Positions 44,803 through 55,115 of a DNA stretch of 64,000 nucleotides are shown in pieces. Origin of the DNA: Ancylobacter polymorphus (GTDB taxonomy: Bacteria > Pseudomonadota > Alphaproteobacteria > Rhizobiales > Xanthobacteraceae); contig NZ_CP083239.1 of assembly GCF_022836935.1 (NCBI RefSeq), forward strand, positions 806,001 through 870,000. Direction: 5' to 3'. Position 1 is the first letter of the stretch. Each line of letters opens with the position of its first letter. Both the position numbers and the translations under genes were made by a program. The notes under the pieces were generated by a model. The model was given only the letters and a program-made list of their open reading frames with translations. It searched no databases and was not told the origin of the DNA.

Positions 44803-44806
<4 letters not shown>
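42881..44806 (+). CDS. sensor histidine kinase (PgtB-like)
   Basis: A 641-residue membrane kinase. Membrane helices are near residues 12-35 and 330-352 and enclose a long, almost wholly helical periplasmic domain. A HAMP-like linker and the dimerisation domain follow, with the phospho-acceptor His in MAAGIGHELNQPLAAIRSHA (near residue 432). The ATPase domain has NLIANAMDAV (N box), DSGTGIG and GSGLGLGLS (G boxes). The sequence around the His is of the type found in DctB/PgtB kinases that work with NtrC-class regulators. It overlaps its neighbours by 4 bp on both sides. Confidence 0.9.
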
Positions 44807-46179
<1,373 letters not shown>

Positions 46180-46215
46180 CGCGCCGGCGGCGCGGCGCAG
46201 ACGGCGCGCGGCGAT

Positions 46216-46270
46216 GTTACCTTCCTGACCCATCCGCCCGGCCGGCGGCGTTACCGCGATGACCCATCCG
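46216..46270. promoter_or_regulatory. tandem activator sites (UAS) for the sigma-54 regulator
   Basis: Two 21-bp direct repeats at 46216-46236 and 46250-46270 differ at only 4 positions. Both begin GTTACC and end TGACCCATCCG. Their starts are 34 bp apart, close to three helical turns, so both lie on one face of the DNA. They sit about 70-125 bp before the -24 element, the usual range for NtrC-class activators. Confidence 0.7.
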
Positions 46271-46300
46271 GGCGCGGCAGAGCGGTGGCCGCGCCCACAA

Positions 46301-46323
46301 GATCTATGTAGATCAACAACTTA
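46301..46323. promoter_or_regulatory. inverted repeat and IHF-like site
   Basis: GATCTA-TG-TAGATC (46301-46314) is an inverted repeat. GATCAACAACTTA (46311-46323) matches the IHF consensus WATCAANNNNTTR at all but the first base. The place, between activator sites and the -24/-12 promoter, is where IHF usually bends DNA for sigma-54 activation. Confidence 0.55.
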
Positions 46324-46340
46324 ACCAAAAGACGACGTTG

Positions 46341-46355
46341 TGGCACGCGGGTTGC
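46341..46355 (+). promoter_or_regulatory. sigma-54 (-24/-12) promoter
   Basis: TGGCACGCGGGTTGC matches the RpoN consensus TGGCACG-N4-TTGC perfectly, with GG and GC at the correct spacing. Transcription should start about 12 bp downstream and lead into the binding-protein gene at 46409. Confidence 0.9.
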
Positions 46356-46408
46356 GGAGAGCCCCGCGCTGCCTTCGGGCTGCCAAACAGACTTTTGGGA
46401 GATACGCC

Positions 46409-47734
46409 ATGATCCGTTCCGCCGCCTTCGCGGCCACCCTTGCGCTCGCCTCCTTCGCTGCCGCCCCGGCGGCGCTGGCGCAGTCCGGCAAGGTCACCGT
46501 CGTCACCTCCTTCTCCAAGGATGTCACCGACCCGATCAAGGCCGCGTTCGAGAAGGCCAATCCCGGCATTTCGCTCGACGTGCAGAACCGCAACACCAAT
46601 GCGGGCGTGAAATATCTCGACGAAACCCGTTCCAACCCGCAGGCGGACCTGTTCTGGGCCTCGGCGCCGGACGCCTTCGAGGTGCTCAAATCCAAGCAGC
46701 TGCTGCAGAAGTTCACGCCTTCCGCCGAAGGCATCCCCGAGAAGATCGGCGCCTATCCCATCAACGATCCCGAGGGCTATTATTTCGGCTTTGCGGCCTC
46801 GGGCTACGGCATCATGTGGAACACCCGCTATGTCGGGGCCAATGAGCTGCCCGAGCCGAAGGAGTGGAACGACCTCGCCGCCGCGCCCTATTACGACCAT
46901 GTCGCCATTGCTTCGCCCGCACGCTCCGGCACCACGCATCTGACGATCGAGACGATCCTGCAGGGCGAAGGCTGGGATAAGGGCTGGCAGACCATCAAGG
47001 ACATGGCCGGCAACTTCCAGACCATCACCGAGCGCTCCTTCGGCGTGCCGGAGGCGGTGAATTCCGGCCAGGTCGGCTATGGCATCGTCATCGATTTCTT
47101 CGCCTTCTCCGCCCAGGGTTCGGGCTTCCCGGTGAAGTTCGTCTATCCCACCGTCACCACCGTGGTGCCGGCCAATGTCGGCATCGTCGCCAATGCGCCG
47201 AACGCCGCCAACGCGCAGAAATTCGTCAACTTCCTGCTTTCGCCCGCCGGCCAGGAAGTGCTGCTGGAACCCAGCATCCGCCGCCTGCCGGTGAACCCGG
47301 CCGTCTATGCCAAGGCGCCGGAGGGCTACCCCAACCCGTTCACCGACCCGCGCTTCAAGTCGATGACGATGTTCGATGTCGACAAGTCCGGCCAGCGCAC
47401 CGCCGTGGTCGACACGCTGTTCGACCAGCTCATCTCCTTCCAGCTGAACGATCTGAAGGCCGTCACCAAGTCGATCCATGAGGTCGAGGCCAAGCTCGCG
47501 GCCAAGGACAACCCGCAGGCCCGCGCCCTGATCAAGGAAGCGCGCGCGCTGATCGGCGCCATGCCGGTCAATGAGGAGCAGGCGTCGAGCAAGGAAGTGC
47601 TGGCGGCGTTCAGCGGCGGCAAGGAGAAGGGCGCCCGCCAGGCCGAGATCGAGCAGCAATGGGCCGGCTTCGCCAAGGAGCACTACGCCAAGGCGAAGGC
47701 CAAGGTCGCGGAAGCCGCCACGCTCGCCAACTGA
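46409..47734 (+). CDS. ABC substrate-binding protein (transport paralogue of the sensor binding protein)
   Basis: A 441-residue periplasmic protein with a Sec signal (MIRSAAFAATLALASFAAAP, cleavage after ALA). It shares FWASAPDAFE and NDPEGYYFGFAASGYGIMWN with the PgtC-like protein at 41475 but is shorter at its C-terminus. It belongs to the iron/phosphonate/spermidine-like binding-protein group. GGGAG lies before ATG 46409. It is transcribed from the sigma-54 promoter with the permease and ATPase genes, so its ligand is probably the compound sensed by the three-component system. The ligand could be a phosphorylated C3 acid or a phosphonate; sequence alone does not decide. Confidence 0.9.
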   Translation: MIRSAAFAATLALASFAAAPAALAQSGKVTVVTSFSKDVTDPIKAAFEKANPGISLDVQNRNTNAGVKYLDETRSNPQADLFWASAPDAFEVLKSKQLLQKFTPSAEGIPEKIGAYPINDPEGYYFGFAASGYGIMWNTRYVGANELPEPKEWNDLAAAPYYDHVAIASPARSGTTHLTIETILQGEGWDKGWQTIKDMAGNFQTITERSFGVPEAVNSGQVGYGIVIDFFAFSAQGSGFPVKFVYPTVTTVVPANVGIVANAPNAANAQKFVNFLLSPAGQEVLLEPSIRRLPVNPAVYAKAPEGYPNPFTDPRFKSMTMFDVDKSGQRTAVVDTLFDQLISFQLNDLKAVTKSIHEVEAKLAAKDNPQARALIKEARALIGAMPVNEEQASSKEVLAAFSGGKEKGARQAEIEQQWAGFAKEHYAKAKAKVAEAATLAN

Positions 47735-47758
47735 GCCGCGCCCGACTGAGCTTCCCCG

Positions 47759-47876
47759 CATAGGACGCGGCGGCGACGCCGCGGCCCCTCCTCCCACGCC
47801 CATAGGACGCGGCGACGCCGCGTCCGCTCCTCCCACGCCCATAGGACGCGGCGATGCCGCGTCCTCCTCCCACGCC
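47759..47876 (+). repeat. three tandem hairpin repeats between binding-protein and permease genes
   Basis: Units at 47759-47800, 47801-47839 and 47840-47876 each start CATAGGACGCGGCG and end CTCCTCCCACGCC. Each contains a strong stem (GACGCGGCG / CGCCGCGTC type). The array fills most of the 160-bp gap in the operon and probably stabilises the binding-protein message or dampens permease expression. Confidence 0.8.
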
Positions 47877-47894
47877 ATAGCTGGAGCGTGTTGC

Positions 47895-49613
47895 ATGTCG
47901 CTCGCCTTCACCCAGGCCCCGGCGCGCCGCTGGCGGCTGCCCGGAACCCCCGGCCAGATCGCCCTGGCGCTGGGGCTGACGGCCTTCCTGCTGGCCTTCC
48001 TTCTGGTGCCGGTCGGGTCCGTCATCTATGTCGCCTTCACCGAGAAGGGCAGCGGCGGCTTCACCCTGATCAATTTCGTCGACTTCTTCCGCACCGACCT
48101 GTTCATGCGGTCGTTCTGGAACTCGTTCTACGTCTCGGCGATGACAGTGGGGCTGGCCTCGCTGTTCGCCCTGCCGCTGGCCTACATCACCACCCGCTTC
48201 GAATTTCGCGGCGCGCTGATCATCCAGACGCTCGGCTTCGTGCCGCTGATCATGCCGCCCTTTGTCGGCGCGGTGGCGATGCAGCTGCTATTCGGCCGCA
48301 ATGGCTCGGTCAACCTGCTGCTGAACGAGTATTTTGGCTTCCGCATCCCCTTCATGGAAGGGCTGAACGGCGTCATCTTCGTCCAGGCCATCCACTATTT
48401 CCCCTTCATCCTGATCAACCTCTCGGCGGCGCTGCGCAACATCGACCGCTCGATGGAAGAGGCGGCGCAGAATCTTGGCTCCTCCGGCATGCGGATGTTC
48501 CGGCGCATCGTGCTGCCGCTCGCCATGCCGGGCTATGTCGCCGGCGCCTCGCTGGTCTTCGTCAAGGTGTTCGACGACCTCGCCACGCCGCTGCTGCTGA
48601 ATGTGAAGGACATGCTGGCGCCGCAGGCCTATCTGCGCGTCACCTCCATCGGCATCACCGACCCGATGGGCTATGTCATCGCGGTGGTGCTGATCGTGGT
48701 GTCGGTCTTCGCCATGTGGGTGTCGGCACTGGCGCTGCGCGGCCGCGACTACGCCACCACCCAGCGCGGCGGCGGCGGGCTCGCCAAGCGCCGCATGCGC
48801 CCGTGGGAGCAGGTGGTCGCCTATGGCGTCGTCGGCCTCATCCTGGCGCTGGTTCTGGCGCCGCATCTCGGCCTGCTGCTCTTGTCCTTCGCCACCATCT
48901 GGTCGTTCAGCCCGCTGCCGGACGGCTTCACCCTCGCCCATTACTCCCGGGTGTTCGGGGAAAGCTCGGTCTATATCAAGAACACGCTGATCTACGCCTC
49001 CATCGCCGGCGGCATCGACGTGGTGGTCGGCACCGCCATCGCCTATCTGGTGCTGCGCACCAAGCTGATCGGCCGCCACTGGCTGGACTGGGCGGCCACC
49101 GCCGCGCTCGCCGTGCCGGGCGTGGTGCTCGGCATCGGTTATCTCCGCACCTTCTACGATATCCGCCTGCCCGACGGCACGCCGCTGGCGACCATGTGGA
49201 TCGTGCTGGTCATCGCGCTGGCGATCCGCCGCCTGCCCTATGCGCTGCGCGCCTGCTACGCCGCTCTGCAGCAGATTTCCGTCTCGCTGGAAGAGGCGGC
49301 GGAAAATCTCGGCGCCACCAAGTCGCGCACCGTGCGGCGCGTCGTGGTGCCGCTGATGACCGGCGGCATTCTCGCCGGCTTCGTCACCAGCTTCGCCACG
49401 GCGGCGGTGGAACTCTCCGCCACGCTGATGCTGGTGCAGTCCAACGCCGACGCCCCGCTGGCCTATGGCCTGTATGTGTTCATGCAGTCCGCCGCCGGCC
49501 GCGGGCCCGGCGCGGCGCTCGGCGTCATCGCCGTGCTGCTGGTCGCCGCCTGCACGCTGATCTCCCACTACATCATTGATCGCAACCAGAAGACCACGGG
49601 GGCCGCCCGATGA
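47895..49613 (+). CDS. ABC permease, fused double-domain (FbpB/ThiP type)
   Basis: A 572-residue permease with two homologous halves and about twelve membrane segments. Both halves carry the ATPase-coupling loop: MEEAAQNLGSSGMRMFRRIV in the first and LEEAAENLGATKSRTVRRVV in the second. This is the fused form known from ferric-iron, thiamine and phosphonate importers. GGAG precedes ATG 47895. The stop overlaps the ATPase start by 4 bp. Confidence 0.92.
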   Translation: MSLAFTQAPARRWRLPGTPGQIALALGLTAFLLAFLLVPVGSVIYVAFTEKGSGGFTLINFVDFFRTDLFMRSFWNSFYVSAMTVGLASLFALPLAYITTRFEFRGALIIQTLGFVPLIMPPFVGAVAMQLLFGRNGSVNLLLNEYFGFRIPFMEGLNGVIFVQAIHYFPFILINLSAALRNIDRSMEEAAQNLGSSGMRMFRRIVLPLAMPGYVAGASLVFVKVFDDLATPLLLNVKDMLAPQAYLRVTSIGITDPMGYVIAVVLIVVSVFAMWVSALALRGRDYATTQRGGGGLAKRRMRPWEQVVAYGVVGLILALVLAPHLGLLLLSFATIWSFSPLPDGFTLAHYSRVFGESSVYIKNTLIYASIAGGIDVVVGTAIAYLVLRTKLIGRHWLDWAATAALAVPGVVLGIGYLRTFYDIRLPDGTPLATMWIVLVIALAIRRLPYALRACYAALQQISVSLEEAAENLGATKSRTVRRVVVPLMTGGILAGFVTSFATAAVELSATLMLVQSNADAPLAYGLYVFMQSAAGRGPGAALGVIAVLLVAACTLISHYIIDRNQKTTGAAR

Positions 49614-50734
49614 ACGCTCACGCCATCGACGCCAGCGCCGCGGCCGTCCTCAACACGGCGGCGCTCGACCTGCACATTGAGGGGGTGAACCTCTCCTATG
49701 GCAGCAACCATGTGCTGAAGAACGTCACTCTCGACATCAAGCCGGGCGAGTTCTTCGCCTTTCTCGGCCCTTCGGGCTGCGGCAAGACCACGCTTCTGCG
49801 CCTCATCGCCGGCTTCAACACCGCCGATACCGGGCGCGTGGTGGTGGGCGGGCGCGACATCAGCACCCTGCCGCCGTGGAAGCGCGATGTCGGGCTGGTG
49901 TTCCAGAGCTACGCGCTGTGGCCGCACATGACGGTGGCGAAGAACGTCGCCTTCGGGCTGGAGGAGCGCGGCGTGAAGCGCGCCGAGATCCAGCGCCGGG
50001 TGGCGGCGGCGCTTGAGATCGTCGGGCTCGGCCATCTCGCCGAGCGCCGGCCCTCCCAGCTCTCCGGCGGCCAGCAGCAGCGCGTCGCGCTGGCGCGCAC
50101 CGTGGTCATCGAGCCCAAGGTGCTGCTGCTCGACGAGCCGCTGTCCAATCTCGACGCCAAGATGCGGGTGCAGGTGCGCCGCGAATTGCGCGACCTGCAG
50201 CAGCGGCTCGGCCTCACCACCATCTTCGTCACCCATGACCAGGAAGAGGCCAACACGGTCTGCGACCGCATCGCCGTGATGAATGAGGGCGTGGTGCAGC
50301 AGGTCGGCACGCCGGTGGAGCTGTATGAGCGCCCGGCCAATCTGTTCGTCGCCACCTTTCTCGGCACGGCGAATGTGCTGGAAGGCAAGGTGGTGGGCAC
50401 CGGCGCGGACCGCCATTTCGAGACCCTCGGCGGCCTGCGCCTGCCGATCGCTCCCGACGCCGAGGTGCCGGCGGATGCGCGGCTGGTGTTCCGTCCGCAG
50501 GTCGCCCGTCTGGCGAGGGAAAAGCCGGCCGGCGCCTGCGCCTTCGAGGGCGCGATAACCCGGCGCGAATTCCTCGGCAGCGTGATCCGCTTCGGCATCG
50601 AGGTCGGCGGGCAGGAGATCACCGTCGACGAGGTGTTCCAGCCCGGCCTGCGCGCGCCCTACGAAATCGGTGATCGGGTGTGGGTCGACATACCCGTGGC
50701 TTCCGCCCTCTGGCTCGGGCCCGGCACGGCCTGA
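49610..50734 (+). CDS. ABC transporter ATPase (FbpC/PotA type)
   Basis: A 374-residue ATPase. Walker A is GPSGCGKTT (near residues 54-62), the Q-loop VFQSYALWPH, the signature LSGGQQQRVALART and Walker B LLLDEPLSNLDAKMR. A C-terminal TOBE-like domain of about 130 residues follows (PANLFVATFLGTANVLEGKV onward). It completes the importer with the binding protein at 46409 and the double permease. Confidence 0.92.
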   Translation: MNAHAIDASAAAVLNTAALDLHIEGVNLSYGSNHVLKNVTLDIKPGEFFAFLGPSGCGKTTLLRLIAGFNTADTGRVVVGGRDISTLPPWKRDVGLVFQSYALWPHMTVAKNVAFGLEERGVKRAEIQRRVAAALEIVGLGHLAERRPSQLSGGQQQRVALARTVVIEPKVLLLDEPLSNLDAKMRVQVRRELRDLQQRLGLTTIFVTHDQEEANTVCDRIAVMNEGVVQQVGTPVELYERPANLFVATFLGTANVLEGKVVGTGADRHFETLGGLRLPIAPDAEVPADARLVFRPQVARLAREKPAGACAFEGAITRREFLGSVIRFGIEVGGQEITVDEVFQPGLRAPYEIGDRVWVDIPVASALWLGPGTA

Positions 50735-50898
50735 GCCCTGCGCCTCACCCTTATCGCCGACCGCTTCCCCGCCGCCCCGCACCCGCCGGGCGGCGGTTTC
50801 TTTTGGGGCGGCCTCGCCGCTCCCTTTCCCCCACCAAACGGCGGAATCGCGGACCCGAAAATTTGAGTCCGACAACAGGTTGACGATCAGTCTATCAA

Positions 50899-50911
50899 CC
50901 TGTCATACCAG
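50899..50911. promoter_or_regulatory. candidate GntR operator of the tetronate operon
   Basis: CCTGTCATACCAG contains the FadR-type core TGGTATGACA on the minus strand. It lies about 105 bp before the first gene of the operon, just downstream of a -35-like TTGACG (50880-50885). The local FCD regulator at 51916 is the likely binder. Confidence 0.5.
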
Positions 50912-51016
50912 ACCAAGTGATCAGACGGCGGAACGAATGTTCGCACCCGGAGCCCTGGGCCGGGAGGAAGCGACATAGGCCGGGCCGCCGCCGCGTGTGT
51001 TGAGAGGGCAGTGAAC

Positions 51017-51919
51017 ATGAAGATTGCGATCGTCGGCTGCGGCGTGGTGGGCTCGTCCTGGTCCCTGGTGTTCGCCCGCGCCGGGCATGAACTCGCCATT
51101 TACGACCGCACCCCGGCCGCCGCCGCGGCGGCGCTGGACTTCGTGCGCGCGGCCGACCCCGCCCTCACCGCCCGCTGCCGCATCGCCGACAGCCTCGCCG
51201 ACGCGCTCGCCGGCGCCGACTATGTGCAGGAAAGCGCGCCGGAGCGGCTGCCGATCAAGCAGGAGCTCTATCGCGAGATGGACGTGCTGGTGGCGCCCAC
51301 CACCATCATCGGCAGCTCCACCTCCGGCTTCCCGGCCTCCGTCTTCACCGAAGGCCTCGCCAATGCGGCGCGCTGCCTGGTGGCGCACCCGATCAACCCG
51401 CCGCACCTCATCCCGCTGGTGGAGCTGATCCCCGCCCCCTGGACCGCGACGGAAACGCTCGATTTCACCCGCAACCTGATGGCCGAGGTCGGCCAGAGCC
51501 CGATCACCCTCACCCGCGAGATCAACGGCTTCGTCGTCAACCGCCTGCAGAGCGCGCTGCTGGGCGAGGCCTTCCGGCTGGTCGAGGACGGCATCTGCAC
51601 CCCGGCCGAGGTCGATGCGGCGGTGGCGGACGGGCTCGGCCTGCGCTGGTGCTTCATGGGCCCCTTCGCCACCATCGATCTCAACGCCGCCAAGGGCGTG
51701 TCGGAATACTGCGCCAATCTCGGGCCGATGTATTACGGCCTCGCCAAGGAGCAGGCCGACCCGCGCGAATGGACGCCGGAACTCGTCGCCGCCATCGAGG
51801 CGAAGATGCGCGCGCAGGTGCCGGCGGAAGGCCTGCCGGCCCGCCGCAAATGGCGCGACAGCTTCCTCGCCGGCATCGTCGCCGCCAAGCGCGAGATCGC
51901 GGGCAAGCTCGGCGCATGA
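51017..51919 (+). CDS. 3-hydroxyacyl-CoA-dehydrogenase-like sugar-acid dehydrogenase
   Basis: A 300-residue NAD-dependent dehydrogenase. The Rossmann motif is at the start (KIAIVGCGVVGSSWSLVFAR). Family features follow: QESAPERLPIKQELYREMD, IIGSSTSGFPAS, AHPINPPHLIPLVELIPAP and INGFVVNRLQSALLGEAFRL. The family includes L-gulonate 3-dehydrogenase and carnitine dehydrogenase. In this operon with OtnK- and OtnC-like genes it should oxidise a four-carbon sugar acid (L-threonate or D-erythronate). The LtnD/OtnI steps of the known pathway are missing, so direct oxidation at C3 is plausible. Its stop overlaps the regulator start (ATGA). GTG 51011 is an alternative start. Confidence 0.85.
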   Translation: MKIAIVGCGVVGSSWSLVFARAGHELAIYDRTPAAAAAALDFVRAADPALTARCRIADSLADALAGADYVQESAPERLPIKQELYREMDVLVAPTTIIGSSTSGFPASVFTEGLANAARCLVAHPINPPHLIPLVELIPAPWTATETLDFTRNLMAEVGQSPITLTREINGFVVNRLQSALLGEAFRLVEDGICTPAEVDAAVADGLGLRWCFMGPFATIDLNAAKGVSEYCANLGPMYYGLAKEQADPREWTPELVAAIEAKMRAQVPAEGLPARRKWRDSFLAGIVAAKREIAGKLGA

Positions 51920-52650
51920 GCGGTTTTGGCACCCCGGCCCATCTGCGCCGCGACCGGCTGTCCGACAAGATCGCCAAGGACATCGAGGCGCGGGTGCTGT
52001 CGGGCGAATTGAGCGTCGGCGACACGCTGCCCTCCGAGCGGGAGCTGATGGCGCATTACGGCGTCGGCCGCCCCGCCGTGCGCGAGGCGCTGCTGTGGCT
52101 CAGCAAGACCGGGATGCTGTCCGTCTCCAACGGAGACCGCACCCGCGTCACCGAGCCCGACCCGCGCGACATGCTGCAGCTTCTCACCGGCGCGGCGCGC
52201 ATGCTCGTTGCCCGGCCCGAGGGCATCCGCCAGTTCCAGCACACCCGCATCTTCGTCGAGGTGGCGCTGGCGCGCGAGGCGGTGCGGCTGGCGACCGAGC
52301 AGGACATCGCCGAGCTCGACGCGCTGCTGCGCGTCAATGAAGCCAGTGCCGGCGACATTCCGGCGTTTTCCGCCAGCGACGATGCCTTCCACCACCGCAT
52401 CGCCCGCATCGCCGACGACCCGCTGCTCGACGCGCTCTACCATGTCGTTCTCGAACTGCTGGAAGAACAGCGCCGCTTCTCGCTGAGCCATCCCGACGGC
52501 CTTGGCAAGGCGATGGCGGCGCACCGGCACATTTTCGAGGCCATACGCGACCGCGATGCCGACCGGGCGGAAGCGGCGATGCGCGAACACCTCGAAACGG
52601 TGATCAAGACCTATTGGGACATGCGCGCCCAGACACCCGACCCCGCCTGA
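51916..52650 (+). CDS. GntR-family regulator (FCD domain) of the tetronate operon
   Basis: A 244-residue FadR-subfamily regulator. The winged helix is at about residues 12-75 (LPSERELMAHYGVGRPAVRE). The FCD domain has the metal-site histidines in DDAFHHRIARIADDP, AAHRHIFEAI and MREHLETVI. It is the second gene of the operon, coupled to the dehydrogenase, and probably represses the operon until a sugar acid binds. The operator candidate at 50899 fits its family. Confidence 0.88.
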   Translation: MSGFGTPAHLRRDRLSDKIAKDIEARVLSGELSVGDTLPSERELMAHYGVGRPAVREALLWLSKTGMLSVSNGDRTRVTEPDPRDMLQLLTGAARMLVARPEGIRQFQHTRIFVEVALAREAVRLATEQDIAELDALLRVNEASAGDIPAFSASDDAFHHRIARIADDPLLDALYHVVLELLEEQRRFSLSHPDGLGKAMAAHRHIFEAIRDRDADRAEAAMREHLETVIKTYWDMRAQTPDPA

Positions 52651-52693
52651 GCGGCACACCCGTCCGCTCCGTCTTTTTGCAAAGGCTCCGACC

Positions 52694-53956
52694 ATGCTTC
52701 TCGGCTGCATTGGCGACGACTTCACCGGCTCCAGCGATCTCGCCAACACCCTGTCCAAGCAGGGCATGCGGGTGACGCAATATTCCGGCGTGCCGACGGG
52801 CCCGGCCGACGCCGGCGTCGAGGCCGGCGTGGTGGCGCTGAAGTCCCGCAGCATCCCGGCCAAGGACGCCATCGCCCAGTCGCTGGCGGCGCTGGACTGG
52901 CTGAAGGCGCAGGGCTGCACGCAGTTCCTGTTCAAATATTGCTCGACCTTCGACAGCACGCCCGAAGGCAATATCGGCCCGGTGGCGGCGGCGCTGGCTG
53001 AGGCGCTGGAGGCCCGCAAAGTCGTGGTCTGCCCGGTGTTTCCCGGCGCCGGCCGTACCCTCTATCAGGGCCATCTCTTCGTGCAGGACCGGCTGCTCAA
53101 TGAGAGCGGCATGGAGCATCACCCGCTCAACCCGATGACGGATGCCGATATCCGCCGCTTTCTGGCGCGGCAGACCGAGATGAAGGTCGGCCATGTCGGC
53201 TTCGCCGCCGTGCGCCAGGGGGCGGACGCCATCGCGCAAGCGCTCACCCGCGCAGATGCGGAAGGCGCGCGGCTGATCGTGGTCGATGCGCTGTCCGATG
53301 CCGATCTGATGGAGATCGGCGCCGCGCTGGACGGCGCCCCGCTCGTCACCGGCGGGTCCGGCATCGCCATGGGCCTGCCGGCGAATTTCCGCCGCAAGGG
53401 CCTGCTCTCCGGTGCGGCCGGCAGCTGGCAGGGGGTGGAAGGCCCGTGCGTCGTGCTCTCCGGCTCCTGCTCCACCGCCACGCGCGGCCAGGTCGCCCGC
53501 CACCGCGAGGCCGGCCTGCCGCTGTTCGAGATCAATGCCGACGACGCCGTGGCCGGGCGGCTCGACGCCCAGGAGATCGCCGCCTGGGCGCTGGCGCAGG
53601 ACGCACGCCCGCTCGTCTTCTCCTCGGCCGATCCGGACGAGGTGCGGCGCGCCCAGAACACCCATGGCCGCGAAACTGTCGCGGCGGCCATCGAGACGCT
53701 CTTCGCCGCCATCGCCCGAGCCCTGGTCGCGGGCGGCGTGGGGCGTCTCGTCGTGGCCGGGGGCGAGACCTCGGGCGCCGTGGTCGAAGGGCTGGACCTG
53801 ACCTCGCTGGAGATCGGGCCGGAAATCGCCCCCGGCGCGCCCGCCTTGCGCACGGTTCCCGCCGGCGGCCAGCCGCTGGCGCTGGCGCTCAAATCAGGAA
53901 ATTTCGGCGGCGTGGATTTCTTCGCCGAGGCCGACGCCGTTCTGCGCGGCCATTGA
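52694..53956 (+). CDS. otnK: 3-oxo-tetronate 4-kinase (OtnK, DUF1537)
   Basis: A 420-residue acid-sugar kinase. The N-terminal domain starts LLGCIGDDFTGSSDLANTLS, typical of OtnK. The C-terminal nucleotide-binding domain contains VVLSGSCSTATRGQV, VVAGGETSGAVVEGL and LALKSGNFGG. OtnK phosphorylates 3-oxo-tetronate at O4; the product is decarboxylated by OtnC to dihydroxyacetone phosphate. The OtnC-like gene is at 56927 and a TRAP importer lies between, which supports OtnK over the DtnK branch, where PdxA2 would be expected. Confidence 0.9.
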   Translation: MLLGCIGDDFTGSSDLANTLSKQGMRVTQYSGVPTGPADAGVEAGVVALKSRSIPAKDAIAQSLAALDWLKAQGCTQFLFKYCSTFDSTPEGNIGPVAAALAEALEARKVVVCPVFPGAGRTLYQGHLFVQDRLLNESGMEHHPLNPMTDADIRRFLARQTEMKVGHVGFAAVRQGADAIAQALTRADAEGARLIVVDALSDADLMEIGAALDGAPLVTGGSGIAMGLPANFRRKGLLSGAAGSWQGVEGPCVVLSGSCSTATRGQVARHREAGLPLFEINADDAVAGRLDAQEIAAWALAQDARPLVFSSADPDEVRRAQNTHGRETVAAAIETLFAAIARALVAGGVGRLVVAGGETSGAVVEGLDLTSLEIGPEIAPGAPALRTVPAGGQPLALALKSGNFGGVDFFAEADAVLRGH

Positions 53957-54018
53957 CGCCGCCGCCGGCGCAGAAGGGCGCGGGCGGCACAATCATAAGA
54001 TCAAAAGGAGGACGTGAC

Positions 54019-55023
54019 TTGTTGAACACCACCGTGAAGATGCTGAAGCTGGCGGTCTTCTCCGCCGCTTCCGCCCTCGCCCTTGCGGCCGCGCCGGCGC
54101 CCGCCCTCGCCCAGGACGTGCTGAACCTCAAGCTCGGCCACATCCAGTCCGAGCAGGATCTGTGGCATCTCGGCGCGCAGAAGTTCAAGGAAGAGCTGGA
54201 AAAGCGCTCCAACGGCACCATCACCCTCACCATCTACCCGAACTCGACGCTCGGCGGCGACCGCGACCTCGTCGAGGGCATGCAGATGGGCACGGTCGAT
54301 TTCGGCCTCATCGCCGGCGTGCTCGGCAATTTCGCGCCGTCGATCCAGCTGCTGGAACTGCCCTATCTGTTCAAGTCGCAGGACGAGTTCAACAAGGTGG
54401 TGAAGGGCAAGATCGGCGAGGAGATCGCCGGCAATGTGCTCTCCAGCGCCAATGTCCGCATCCTCGACTGGTGGGAGCGCGGCTCGCGGCAGGTGACGGC
54501 GAACAAGCCGATCAACGGGCTTGACGACCTCAAGGGCCTGAAGATCCGCGTGCCGGAAATTCCCGCCATGGTCACCACCTGGCGCGCCATCGGCGCCAAC
54601 CCGACCCCCATGGCGTGGAGCGAGGTCTATACCGGCCTCGAACAGCGCGTCATCGAGGCGCAGGAAAACCCGATCCCCTTCATCTATGGCGGGCGCATCA
54701 ACGAGGTGCAGTCGAACCTCGCCTTCACCAACCACAAATATGAATATGTGACGCTGGTCATCAGCGACATGCGCTGGAACCAGCTCACCCCCGAGCAGCA
54801 GAAGATCGTCGCCGAGGCGGCCGATGCGGCCACGGCTTATGAGAACGAGCTGGTCCGCACCAAGACCGACGAGATGCTGAAGAAGATGGAGGCCGCCGGC
54901 CTCAAGGTCACCCATCCCGACACCGCGCCCATCGCCGCCGCCGCGCAGTCCGCGCACGACGCCTTCGGCGCGAAGGTCAACCCGGACCTCTACAACCGCA
55001 TCAAGCAGGAACTCGGGCGGTAG
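54019..55023 (+). CDS. TRAP transporter solute-binding protein (DctP family)
   Basis: A 334-residue periplasmic protein. The signal peptide is LAVFSAASALALAAAPAPAL, and the mature protein starts near QDVLNLKLGHIQ. DctP features are KFKEELEKRSNGTITLTIYP, LGGDRDLVEGMQMGTVDFGL, LKGLKIRVPEIPAMVTTWRA and GLEQRVIEAQENP (with the carboxylate-binding Arg in LKIRVPE). TTG at 54019 is chosen as start because AAGGAGG is 7 bp upstream and no ATG fits as well; GTG 54034 and ATG 54040 lie further down. It most likely binds a tetronate. Confidence 0.88.
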   Translation: MLNTTVKMLKLAVFSAASALALAAAPAPALAQDVLNLKLGHIQSEQDLWHLGAQKFKEELEKRSNGTITLTIYPNSTLGGDRDLVEGMQMGTVDFGLIAGVLGNFAPSIQLLELPYLFKSQDEFNKVVKGKIGEEIAGNVLSSANVRILDWWERGSRQVTANKPINGLDDLKGLKIRVPEIPAMVTTWRAIGANPTPMAWSEVYTGLEQRVIEAQENPIPFIYGGRINEVQSNLAFTNHKYEYVTLVISDMRWNQLTPEQQKIVAEAADAATAYENELVRTKTDEMLKKMEAAGLKVTHPDTAPIAAAAQSAHDAFGAKVNPDLYNRIKQELGR

Positions 55024-55115
55024 CACACCGCCTGCGCGGCCCGCGCCCGCCCGCCCCGGAACGGCGATCGACGCTGTTCCGGGGCGTGGCGACAGGCGCG
55101 CCGCCTGAGGGAGAC

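Noticed and set aside
47888..49579. Plus-strand frame of 563 codons overlapping the double permease
   Set aside because: It is a shifted reading of the permease gene with an Arg/His-rich product; the other frame has all permease motifs.
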